In this document: positions 27,321 through 34,519 of the stretch, piece by piece
Layout of the letters: each line of letters opens with the position of its first letter
Numbering within the stretch: the stretch's first letter is position 1
NCBI GenBank assembly: GCA_002344075.1
Contig: DDTM01000058.1
Span: forward strand, 1 to 64,000
Reading direction: 5' to 3'
DNA from: Bacteroidetes bacterium UBA2364
GTDB lineage: Bacteria; Bacteroidota; Rhodothermia; Rhodothermales; UBA2364
Length of the DNA stretch: 64,000 nucleotides
Translations under genes and position numbers: made by a program
Notes under the pieces: generated by a model
Databases searched by the model: none
Seen by the model: only the letters and a program-made list of their open reading frames with translations
Told to the model about the DNA's origin: nothing

Positions 27321-28055
27321 TTAGTGTGAATAATTTCGTGTACCAAAAAGGGCACTCCCCACGCGGATATGGGTTGCTCCTTCCTGAATGGCCACTTCAA
27401 AATCGTCGCTCATCCCCATCGAAAGTTTGGCATCGGTTGGTAATATATTTTGCTGTATGGCTTCATCCCGTAGGGTTCGTAACAGACGAAACTCCGGACG
27501 GACAAACTCTGGATCCTCTGTCGGATGTGCTATACCCATCAATCCAACGATCCGAAGATGATCAAATGCGGCACAATGGAATAAAAAGTCAGGCAATGCT
27601 TTTGGAGCTAATCCCGATTTACTGTCTTCGTGCGATATATTTACCTGTACCAAACAGGGCAGGGTACGGTTTTGGGCGGAACAAAGACGGTTTAGTGTCT
27701 CGGCAAGGCGAAGGTCATCCAATGCGTGAAAAAAATCGGCATAACGAACCACTTCTTTGGCTTTGTTGCGCTGAAGCGATCCGATAAAGTGCCACTCTAT
27801 ATTTCCTCCATTTGTTATTCCGGGAATTTTAGCCGCCTTTTCACGTAATTCTTGGGCTTTATTTTCGCCAAACACTGTTATCCCTGCGGATATAGCCTCC
27901 TGAACCAAGGCGACTGGGTGGGTTTTTGAAACACCAATCAGGGTTACCTCAGCAGGATTTCGGCCAGCCTCCCGACACGCTGCCTCAATCTGTAATTTAA
28001 GCGCTTGAAGTCGTGAATTCAAAGACGAAACTTCGCTATGATAGATGGTTTCCAC
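27321..28055 (-). CDS. YggS/PLPBP family pyridoxal phosphate homeostasis protein
   Basis: 244 residues, start codon GTG. The PLP lysine is in LIGVSKTHP near the N-terminus; GENKAQEL, WHFIGSLQRNKAK and the C-terminal LSMGMSDDFEVAI block are all family hallmarks. It binds PLP and buffers vitamin B6 and amino-acid balance. It lies 38 bases upstream of the divIVA-like gene on the same strand. Confidence 0.95.
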   Translation of the reverse strand: METIYHSEVSSLNSRLQALKLQIEAACREAGRNPAEVTLIGVSKTHPVALVQEAISAGITVFGENKAQELREKAAKIPGITNGGNIEWHFIGSLQRNKAKEVVRYADFFHALDDLRLAETLNRLCSAQNRTLPCLVQVNISHEDSKSGLAPKALPDFLFHCAAFDHLRIVGLMGIAHPTEDPEFVRPEFRLLRTLRDEAIQQNILPTDAKLSMGMSDDFEVAIQEGATHIRVGSALFGTRNYSH

Positions 28056-28157
28056 AGATTATTTTCAGGTTTGCGTCAAAATTACAAAATTGTTGAACGT
28101 TTTACACCCTACACATGTTTATTCCCAATATATTAGCCACAATATAGCCAAAAAAAG

Positions 28158-28637
28158 ATGCTCTTAAACAATTGGTCAATAGGCGTGATTCCAGATTGCA
28201 CCTGCACCCCACTTCGTAAATTTAATGATCCACGTGGATGGCTCGCCGAAATTTTTCGGGAGGATGAACTGCATGATGCTTTATGGCCAGCAATGGCCTA
28301 TCTTTCCCTTACCGAACCAGGTGTTGCACGTGGTCCTCATGCGCATGAGGATCAAACAGATCTTTTCGTCTTTTTTGATGGATTTTTCGAGGTGCATCTT
28401 TGGGATAACCGTTCGGATGCGGCCTCGTTTGGCATACATCAAGTTTTGTTGTTGGGCGAGACACATCCGGCTACTCTCTTGGTTCCGCCGGGAGTGGTGC
28501 ATGGTTATCGGAATGTTTCTGAAAAAGCCGCACTAATTCTCAATTGCCCAAACCGCCTGTATGCGGGGAAAAATAAACAGGAGCCAGTGGACGAAATCCG
28601 GCATGAAGACGACCCCAATACTCCTTTTATCATTTAA
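28158..28637 (+). CDS. RmlC-like cupin (dTDP-sugar epimerase family)
   Basis: 159 residues. The pattern KFNDPRGWLAEIFRED, RGPHAHEDQTD, a central GFFEVHLWDNRSD and VPPGVVHGYRNVS are those of the RmlC (dTDP-4-dehydrorhamnose 3,5-epimerase) fold. The classic RGLH motif is changed to RGPHAH, and the C-terminal block NCPNRLYAG ends differently. It may be an epimerase of a nucleotide sugar or a related non-rhamnose enzyme. No rml genes are adjacent. It begins a short operon with HAD and hydrolase genes. Confidence 0.75.
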   Translation: MLLNNWSIGVIPDCTCTPLRKFNDPRGWLAEIFREDELHDALWPAMAYLSLTEPGVARGPHAHEDQTDLFVFFDGFFEVHLWDNRSDAASFGIHQVLLLGETHPATLLVPPGVVHGYRNVSEKAALILNCPNRLYAGKNKQEPVDEIRHEDDPNTPFII

Positions 28638-28640
28638 GTC

Positions 28641-29327
28641 ATGCGAAAACTTTTGTTTTTTGATATTGATGGAACCATCATGCTGACACATGGGGCCGGA
28701 AGAAGAGTGGTAGAAGAGGCGTTATCGGAAGCCTTTGGAAAGCCAATCGTCACAAAAGGCATTCCTTTTGGCGGTAAAACGGATCCCCAGATTTTGACAG
28801 AGGTGCTGGCGTTGCACGGCATTGATCCTTCAGAAGAAAATGTGTCTATAGCAGGTGAAAGGTATATGGAAGGATTGAAGGTTGTGATGCCAATGGCTTC
28901 TTGTGAGGTATTGCCCGGTATTCCGGAATTGCTCGCCGCCTTAGACGAACGCAATGATGTGGAATTGGCCCTCCTGACCGGAAATTTTGAACCAATGGCA
29001 TATCTGAAGTTGCAAAAAGCCGGAGTGGAACATTATTTCCATTATGGGGCATTTGGTAGTGACCACGCAGACCGCAATGCACTACCGGAAATTGGTATCC
29101 AACGGGCAGAGGCCCTTACGGGCAGTTCATTTGAAACCCAGCACATACACATTATCGGAGATACGCCTAAAGACATAGAATGTGCACGCCGTGCCGGATG
29201 GGGCGTGGTTGCTGTTGCCACCGGAAACTATTCCAGCGATGAATTGGCAGCTCATCACCCCGATTTATTGTTGGAGAACCTGAGAGACCAATCGCCTTTT
29301 TGGCGATATTTAGACAATGTGGCATGA
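28641..29327 (+). CDS. HAD family phosphatase (phosphoglycolate phosphatase-like)
   Basis: 228 residues. HAD motifs are complete: FFDIDGTIM (nucleophile Asp), LLTGNF (motif II), and IIGDTPKDIECARRAG (motif IV). The helical cap between motifs I and II is of the phosphoglycolate phosphatase type. Substrate unknown. It follows the cupin gene by three bases, and its TGA overlaps the ATG of the next gene (ATGA), so all three are coupled. Confidence 0.9.
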   Translation: MRKLLFFDIDGTIMLTHGAGRRVVEEALSEAFGKPIVTKGIPFGGKTDPQILTEVLALHGIDPSEENVSIAGERYMEGLKVVMPMASCEVLPGIPELLAALDERNDVELALLTGNFEPMAYLKLQKAGVEHYFHYGAFGSDHADRNALPEIGIQRAEALTGSSFETQHIHIIGDTPKDIECARRAGWGVVAVATGNYSSDELAAHHPDLLLENLRDQSPFWRYLDNVA

Positions 29328-30106
29328 AGCGGGGCTATCTATCGTTGTTGGGATACGAACATACCTACTATTGGGCTGATTTTTCCGGAAATTCTGATGC
29401 TATTGTGGCTTTGCATGGATATGGCAATTCAGGACGATCGTTCCGATATTTGGTACCTTATCTAAGTAAGCATGATATCTCGCTGTTTGCACCCGATTTG
29501 CTCGGTTTCGGACAGTCTGCTAAGCCTGAAGGTGGGTATAGTTTAGTACAATATGCCCGATTAACGGTGGCTTTTGTAAATGAGATGGGTTTAAAGAAAC
29601 CTTGGCTGATGGGTCATTCTTTTGGGGGCATTCTCGCATTAGCGACGGCGACCATGTTTCCGGAAGCTTTCAAGGGTGTCATTCTGGTGAGTCCCGGCGG
29701 GTTCCATCCACTGACACGTTTTCAGGTCTGGGCGGATTGGCGCTGGGTGTATAAGTTGATGCACAGCCAACTTTTCAAAAAAGTACTTCAGATATCACCA
29801 TTGGGCGCAGTTTTTGATCAGGAAGCGACCTATCAAACATTGCTCAAAATGTATGGCAGCCATCAGCATTTAGACTTAGACAAGACGGGAATTCGTAAAC
29901 AAATTGCCAACCTGCACTTGCCAATATTGCTGTGCTGGGGAGCCGAGGACAAGATTTTACCCCACTTTGTATGGAAAAGGGCACAAAAACAAGTATCACA
30001 AGCTCGTTTTGTTTTAGTCCCCAATGCCGGGCATGCACTGACGAAAGACCAGCCAAAAGAATTGGTACACCATGTATCATCGTTTATTGCCGAAAATAGT
30101 TTATAA
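29324..30106 (+). CDS. alpha/beta hydrolase
   Basis: About 260 residues. The start is the ATG overlapping the stop of the HAD gene. Catalytic residues are visible: Ser in GHSFGGILAL, Asp in WGAEDKILP and His in NAGHALTKD. The oxyanion region is LHGYGNSGRSF. Many enzymes share this fold, so the substrate cannot be named. It ends the three-gene run; a long inverted repeat follows at 30157. Confidence 0.88.
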   Translation: MKRGYLSLLGYEHTYYWADFSGNSDAIVALHGYGNSGRSFRYLVPYLSKHDISLFAPDLLGFGQSAKPEGGYSLVQYARLTVAFVNEMGLKKPWLMGHSFGGILALATATMFPEAFKGVILVSPGGFHPLTRFQVWADWRWVYKLMHSQLFKKVLQISPLGAVFDQEATYQTLLKMYGSHQHLDLDKTGIRKQIANLHLPILLCWGAEDKILPHFVWKRAQKQVSQARFVLVPNAGHALTKDQPKELVHHVSSFIAENSL

Positions 30107-30156
30107 AATAAGACGTAGGACAGAAAAAACCTTTACCACTCAATATTAGCCCCGTT

Positions 30157-30191
30157 ACCTATCGTATAAGTTGTTTTCTGATACGATAGGT
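30157..30191. promoter_or_regulatory. perfect 11-bp inverted repeat upstream of xylB
   Basis: ACCTATCGTAT at 30157-30167 and ATACGATAGGT at 30181-30191 are perfect reverse complements with a 13-base spacer. No T-run follows on the plus strand. It lies in the 180-base gap before xylB and could be an operator for the xylose operon or a terminator-like stem for the preceding operon. Confidence 0.5.
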
Positions 30192-30286
30192 CATACATCT
30201 AAAAAAAAGCTTTCTCAGCCCTTGCATTCCAATAGAATTTGTCCTTACTTGCCATCGTTATTTGATATTCTTAACCCCAATAACTT

Positions 30287-31777
30287 GTGTATATACTTGG
30301 TATAGACCTTGGAACCTCCTCCATAAAAGCCAGTATCGTGGACGCTCACACAGGCTGGGCAGTGGCATCGGCAGTGGCCCCGAAGCAAGAAATGACCATA
30401 CAGTCACCAAATCCGGGCTGGGCCGAGCAAAGTCCATCTATTTGGTGGCAGGAAACCATAAAAGCCATTTCTCTTCTGGATCTTGATTTGCGGAAAAAGG
30501 TAGCGGCGGTTGGCATCAGCTATCAAATGCATGGGTTGGTGATGGTCAATAAAAAGGGTGATGTTTTACGTTCCTCCATTATTTGGTGCGACAGCCGTGC
30601 CGCCGAGACTGGACAAACAGCCACGCAGGGCTTAGGAGCGGCGTTTTGTTTTAGGCGATTTTTGAATCAACCCGGGAATTTTACGGCTGCAAAACTTAAA
30701 TGGGTACAAGAAAATGAACCTGAAACCTATGCGCAACTTTATAAAATATTATTGCCAGGTGATTATCTTGCCTACCAACTTACCGGAGAACTAACCACGA
30801 CCACTTCAGGTCTTTCAGAAGGCATTTTATGGGACTTCCATAACCATTTTCCAGCATATGCCCTTATGGACTATTGGCATCTTGATCCTTCGTTTTTGCC
30901 AGAAATTGTTCCGACTTTTGGCAATCAGGGAATCATACGTGCTGAAGTGGCCGAGGTTTTGGGATTACCATGCCACACCCCAGTGATGTATCGGGCTGGT
31001 GATCAGCCTAACAATGCGTTTTCTCTTGGTGTTTTACATCCCGGACAAGTAGCGGCGACCGCAGGGACGTCGGGCGTGGTGTATGGTATAAGCGAGGAAA
31101 ATACCTACGACCCACAAGGACGTGTAAATACGTTTGTCCATGTTAACAATGAACATAAGAAGATTCGAAACGGTGTTCTATTGTGTATTAATGGTACAGG
31201 CCGGTTGAATGCTTGGATACGCCAACACCTTACAAACCACCTGTCTTATGCCGAAATGAATGCCATGGCCGCCTCCGTTCCGGTTGGATCGAAAGGTTTG
31301 GTCTGTTTGCCTTTTGGGAATGGAGCTGAGCGTATTTTCCAAAACCGGACAATCGGTGCGGGGTTTTGGGGATTAGACCTAAACCGTCATACAACAACCA
31401 CCCTTTTCCGTGCAGCCCAGGAAGGGATTGTCTTTGCACTCCACTATGGCATGCAAACCTTGCTAGAAATGGGGCTTTCGGTACAGAATATTCGGACAGG
31501 GAACGCTAGCTTATTTCTAAGCCCGCTATTTTGCCACATTTTTGTACAAACCACCAGATCTATTCTTACGGTTTTAGATACAGATGGTGCTCAGGGAGCG
31601 GCACGGGCAGCAGGCGTTGGCTTGGGAGTGTATGCTTCTCCCGACGAAGCCGCAATAGCGGGGCTTCGGATCGTGCATGAGGTCCACCCAGATCCACGAG
31701 AGACTCCCACTTATGCTCTTGCATATGAACAATGGAAGAAAGTCCTTGACCAGCAACTCACCCAATTAAACACCTAA
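30287..31777 (+). CDS. xylB: xylulokinase
   Basis: 496 residues with a GTG start. FGGY-kinase features are clear: ILGIDLGTSSIKASIVD at the N-terminus, GISYQMHGLV, the catalytic Asp in AGDQPNNAFSLGV, and CINGTGRLN. It phosphorylates D-xylulose to xylulose 5-phosphate for the pentose phosphate pathway. xylA follows after four bases, forming the xylose operon. The 11-bp inverted repeat upstream may be its operator. Confidence 0.93.
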   Translation: MYILGIDLGTSSIKASIVDAHTGWAVASAVAPKQEMTIQSPNPGWAEQSPSIWWQETIKAISLLDLDLRKKVAAVGISYQMHGLVMVNKKGDVLRSSIIWCDSRAAETGQTATQGLGAAFCFRRFLNQPGNFTAAKLKWVQENEPETYAQLYKILLPGDYLAYQLTGELTTTTSGLSEGILWDFHNHFPAYALMDYWHLDPSFLPEIVPTFGNQGIIRAEVAEVLGLPCHTPVMYRAGDQPNNAFSLGVLHPGQVAATAGTSGVVYGISEENTYDPQGRVNTFVHVNNEHKKIRNGVLLCINGTGRLNAWIRQHLTNHLSYAEMNAMAASVPVGSKGLVCLPFGNGAERIFQNRTIGAGFWGLDLNRHTTTTLFRAAQEGIVFALHYGMQTLLEMGLSVQNIRTGNASLFLSPLFCHIFVQTTRSILTVLDTDGAQGAARAAGVGLGVYASPDEAAIAGLRIVHEVHPDPRETPTYALAYEQWKKVLDQQLTQLNT

Positions 31778-31781
31778 ATCT

Positions 31782-33092
31782 ATGGCAGCATATTTCCCCA
31801 AGATTGGTACTATTCCATTTGAAGGACGGGCATCTGACAATCCTTTGGCCTATAAATGGTATGATTCATCCCGAATGGTTGCGGGAAAATCGCTCAAAGA
31901 CCACCTTCGTTTTGCGGTATGCTATTGGCATACTTTCTGCGGAACGGGCGGAGATCCGTTTGGCCCTGGAACAAGGAAGTACGAGTGGGATCGGGCAGAA
32001 AATCCAATAGATCGTGCCTACCATAAAATGGATGCGGCGTTCGAGTTTATGCGAAAACTAGGTGTGCCATATTATTGTTTTCATGACGTTGACTTGGTGG
32101 AGGCAGATGATTCGCTTGCAGTTTATGAGAAAAATCTCGAAAAATTAGTGGCTTATGCAAAGCAAAAACAAAAAGATACAGGAATTAAACTACTTTGGGG
32201 AACTGCAAATGTTTTTTCTCATCCGCGTTATATGAATGGTGCTGCTACCAATCCCGAATTTCATGTTGTGGCGTTTGCAGCGGCTCAGATTAAGAATGCA
32301 ATAGATGCGACAATTGCATTAGAGGGGGAAAACTATGTTTTTTGGGGTGGGCGCGAAGGTTATATGACCTTGCTCAATACCAACATGAAGCGAGAAACCG
32401 AACACTTGGCAATGATGCTGACAATGGCGCGGGATTATGCACGGAAACAAGGCTTTACAGGTACTTTTTTGATTGAGCCTAAGCCATGTGAGCCTACAAA
32501 GCACCAGTATGACTTCGACGCAGCAACCGTAATTGGCTTTTTACGTGAACATGGTTTAGACCAAGATTTCAAATTGAACATTGAAGTCAACCATGCCACT
32601 TTGGCTGGACATACCTTCCAACACGAGTTACAAGTGGCGGCGAATGCAAACATGATGGGAAGCATGGATGCCAATCGGGGTGATTACCAAAATGGATGGG
32701 ATACCGACCAATTCCCCATGAACCTACAAGAACTAACCGAAGCCATGTTGGTGATTTGCGAAGCAGGGGGATTTACTTCGGGCGGAATCAATTTTGACGC
32801 CAAACTCCGCCGGAATTCCACTGATGCCGAAGATCTTTTTATTGCCCATATTGCTGGCATGGATGCCTTTGCCCGTGCCCTCTTGACAGCCGAGCAACTC
32901 CTCACCCAATCTCCGTACCGAAATATGAGAAAAAATCGGTATGCTTCGTTTGATGATGGAATTGGGCGCGATTTTGAGAATGGGAATTTGATTTTGGAAG
33001 ATTTGCATCGCTTTGCCCTTGAAGCTGGAGAACCCGCTTTGATAAGTGGGAAACAGGAACGTTACGAACAACTGCTAAATGAATATCTGTAA
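31782..33092 (+). CDS. xylA: xylose isomerase
   Basis: 436 residues, typical of the class II enzymes. Family blocks are YYCFHDVDLVEADDS (catalytic His and Asp), YVFWGGREGYMTLLNTN, LLIEPKP-like FLIEPKPCEPTKHQYD, and FKLNIEVNHATLAGHTF (metal ligands). It converts D-xylose to D-xylulose, the substrate of XylB. It lies four bases after xylB and nine bases before the amidinotransferase-like gene. No xylose transporter or xylose regulator is adjacent. Confidence 0.97.
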   Translation: MAAYFPKIGTIPFEGRASDNPLAYKWYDSSRMVAGKSLKDHLRFAVCYWHTFCGTGGDPFGPGTRKYEWDRAENPIDRAYHKMDAAFEFMRKLGVPYYCFHDVDLVEADDSLAVYEKNLEKLVAYAKQKQKDTGIKLLWGTANVFSHPRYMNGAATNPEFHVVAFAAAQIKNAIDATIALEGENYVFWGGREGYMTLLNTNMKRETEHLAMMLTMARDYARKQGFTGTFLIEPKPCEPTKHQYDFDAATVIGFLREHGLDQDFKLNIEVNHATLAGHTFQHELQVAANANMMGSMDANRGDYQNGWDTDQFPMNLQELTEAMLVICEAGGFTSGGINFDAKLRRNSTDAEDLFIAHIAGMDAFARALLTAEQLLTQSPYRNMRKNRYASFDDGIGRDFENGNLILEDLHRFALEAGEPALISGKQERYEQLLNEYL

Positions 33093-33101
33093 ATATTTGT
33101 T

Positions 33102-33995
33102 ATGAATGTATTTACCCATATTAGTGAATGGAATTTACCCCTTCCGGAAATACCCTCCATGCCATTAGCCGACCGGCTGCTAATGGTGAACCCTGCATTT
33201 TTTGATGTGGCTTATGTGATCAATCCACACATGGAAGGGCAAATTGGAAAAGTGAATCGCCAGAAAGCGAATAACGAATGGCAAAAACTCGTGGACTTAT
33301 ATAGGTCCTTAGGCTTATCGGTGGAGGTTATCAATGGCGAGCAAGGACTTCCAGATATGGTTTTTTGTGCCAATCAAACCCTTCCTTTTATTCGACCAAA
33401 TGGGGAAAAAGGTGTTTTCTGTGCTCAGATGCACGCACCGGAACGCAAACCCGAAGTGGCTTTTTTCAAGGCGTACTTTGCTCGAAAAGGATATCAAGTA
33501 CGAACTTTGCCAAGTGATAATGATTCCGACTTCGAGGGGATGGGGGACGCTTTATGGCATTCGGGCAGGCGGCTTTTGTGGGGTGGTTATGGTTTTAGAA
33601 CAGGATTAGAAGTATATAAGGGACTGGCACAAGCATTAGATGTTCCTGTACTTGCGCTCGAATTATGTGATCCGGAATTTTACCACTTAGACACGTGCAT
33701 GTGCATCTTAGATGAATCTTGCGTGTTGGTATATCCTGGTGCTTTTCAACCACAAGGCTTGGCACTGATCCGTAAGGTGTTCTCACGTGTTATCGAAGCT
33801 CCCGAAGACGAAGCACGACGGTTGTTTGCAGTGAATGCCTTTTGTCCGAATCAAAAACATGTTTTTATCCAAAATGGATGCTCTGAAACTGCAATGCGTC
33901 TTCAATTGGCGGGTTTTATGGTGATTTCATGTGAAACAGGCGAGTTCATAAAAGCGGGAGGGTCTGTATTCTGTATGAAACTACATCATTGGTGA
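33102..33995 (+). CDS. amidinotransferase/dimethylargininase-like protein
   Basis: 297 residues of the guanidino-modifying fold. FCANQTLPF and DFEGMGDALW in the middle, YHLDTCMCIL (catalytic His) and the C-terminal GGSVFCMKLHHW (catalytic Cys) match DDAH/arginine deiminase-like hydrolases. It may convert dimethylarginine, arginine or a related amidine to a citrulline-type product. It follows xylA by nine bases, so it may be co-transcribed, although there is no obvious metabolic link. Confidence 0.82.
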   Translation: MNVFTHISEWNLPLPEIPSMPLADRLLMVNPAFFDVAYVINPHMEGQIGKVNRQKANNEWQKLVDLYRSLGLSVEVINGEQGLPDMVFCANQTLPFIRPNGEKGVFCAQMHAPERKPEVAFFKAYFARKGYQVRTLPSDNDSDFEGMGDALWHSGRRLLWGGYGFRTGLEVYKGLAQALDVPVLALELCDPEFYHLDTCMCILDESCVLVYPGAFQPQGLALIRKVFSRVIEAPEDEARRLFAVNAFCPNQKHVFIQNGCSETAMRLQLAGFMVISCETGEFIKAGGSVFCMKLHHW

Positions 33996-34167
33996 ACTTG
34001 GTTGATTATGATGGATCGGAGTGGCGGATGGGCCAAGTAATAGAATGGTGTATCCGAAAACAAGTTTATGACGGATTCTGGAAAGGCGAGGGCTGCACAT
34101 CAGGCAAGAATGGGACCACAGAATGATCTTGGAATTGCATTGACTTTTCCGTAACTTAACAAAAAAT

Positions 34168-34228
34168 AAGAACGGCACCGAAGCAAAACTGGAGGAGGTA
34201 CTGTTGTTTTGCGCTCGATACCGTTCTT
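34168..34228. promoter_or_regulatory. long imperfect hairpin
   Basis: AAGAACGG at 34168-34175 pairs with CCGTTCTT at 34221-34228. The stem continues with ACCGA against TCGAT (with wobble pairs) and GCAAAAC against GTTTTGC. It could be an RNA structure or a terminator-like element between the xyl operon and the T6SS-like locus. Confidence 0.5.
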
Positions 34229-34244
34229 CAAACCACCAAACACC

Positions 34245-34285
34245 AAAAGGTACAACCACTAAGCCGTACCTTTTAAAAAAAGGTA
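34245..34285. promoter_or_regulatory. two mutually exclusive hairpins sharing TACCTTTT
   Basis: AAAAGGTAC (34245-34253) pairs perfectly with GTACCTTTT (34266-34274). The same TACCTTTT (34267-34274) can instead pair with AAAAGGTA (34278-34285) over a three-base loop. Both cannot form together. On the minus strand the first stem ends in TTTT and resembles a weak terminator for the small ORF at 34344-34493. Confidence 0.5.
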
Positions 34286-34343
34286 ACAAGTCCGGAAAAA
34301 ATATTTTTTTCGCCTTTCCACTTGCTTTTTACGTTCTTTAGGG

Positions 34344-34493
34344 TTAAATACGAATCGCTTCCGCTTTCAAGACTTCTGGAGCCTCTGGGCGTGGGTTTTC
34401 CTCAAAATGAAACAGCCCAAGGTAGTTGTTGTACAGGTTCGTATCTACCAGTAGAGGGCAGTTGGCTTTCTTAAAATTTGCGTTCGCATCCAT
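34344..34493 (-). CDS. possible 49-residue small protein
   Basis: A 49-codon frame starting at ATG on the strand opposite the T6SS-like genes. The product begins MDANANFKKANCPLLVD and ends EAPEVLKAEAIRI, with one Cys, an aromatic middle (NNYLGLFHF) and an acidic tail. Composition looks protein-like, but there is no clear ribosome binding site and no recognised family. A terminator-like hairpin lies downstream. Its start is only 26 bases from the start of the tssB-tssC gene, so promoters would have to overlap. Confidence 0.35.
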   Translation of the reverse strand: MDANANFKKANCPLLVDTNLYNNYLGLFHFEENPRPEAPEVLKAEAIRI

Positions 34494-34519
34494 AGATCAT
34501 AAAACCTATCACCGCAGTT

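Larger units (their letters stand above)
33996..34343. other. intergenic region with stacked hairpins upstream of the T6SS-like locus
   Basis: This 348-base stretch lacks a convincing gene. It holds a long imperfect hairpin (34168-34228) and two mutually exclusive short hairpins (34245-34285). A weak 44-codon frame beginning with GTG overlaps the end of the previous gene but has no family match. A TTGACT-like hexamer occurs near 34140 without a clear -10 partner. Promoter location for the T6SS-like operon is not resolved. Confidence 0.6.

Noticed and set aside
33992..34126. A 44-codon plus-strand frame with GTG start overlapping the end of the amidinotransferase-like gene
   Set aside because: No ribosome binding site, no recognisable family, and the C-terminal part looks random (Gly, Lys, Thr).
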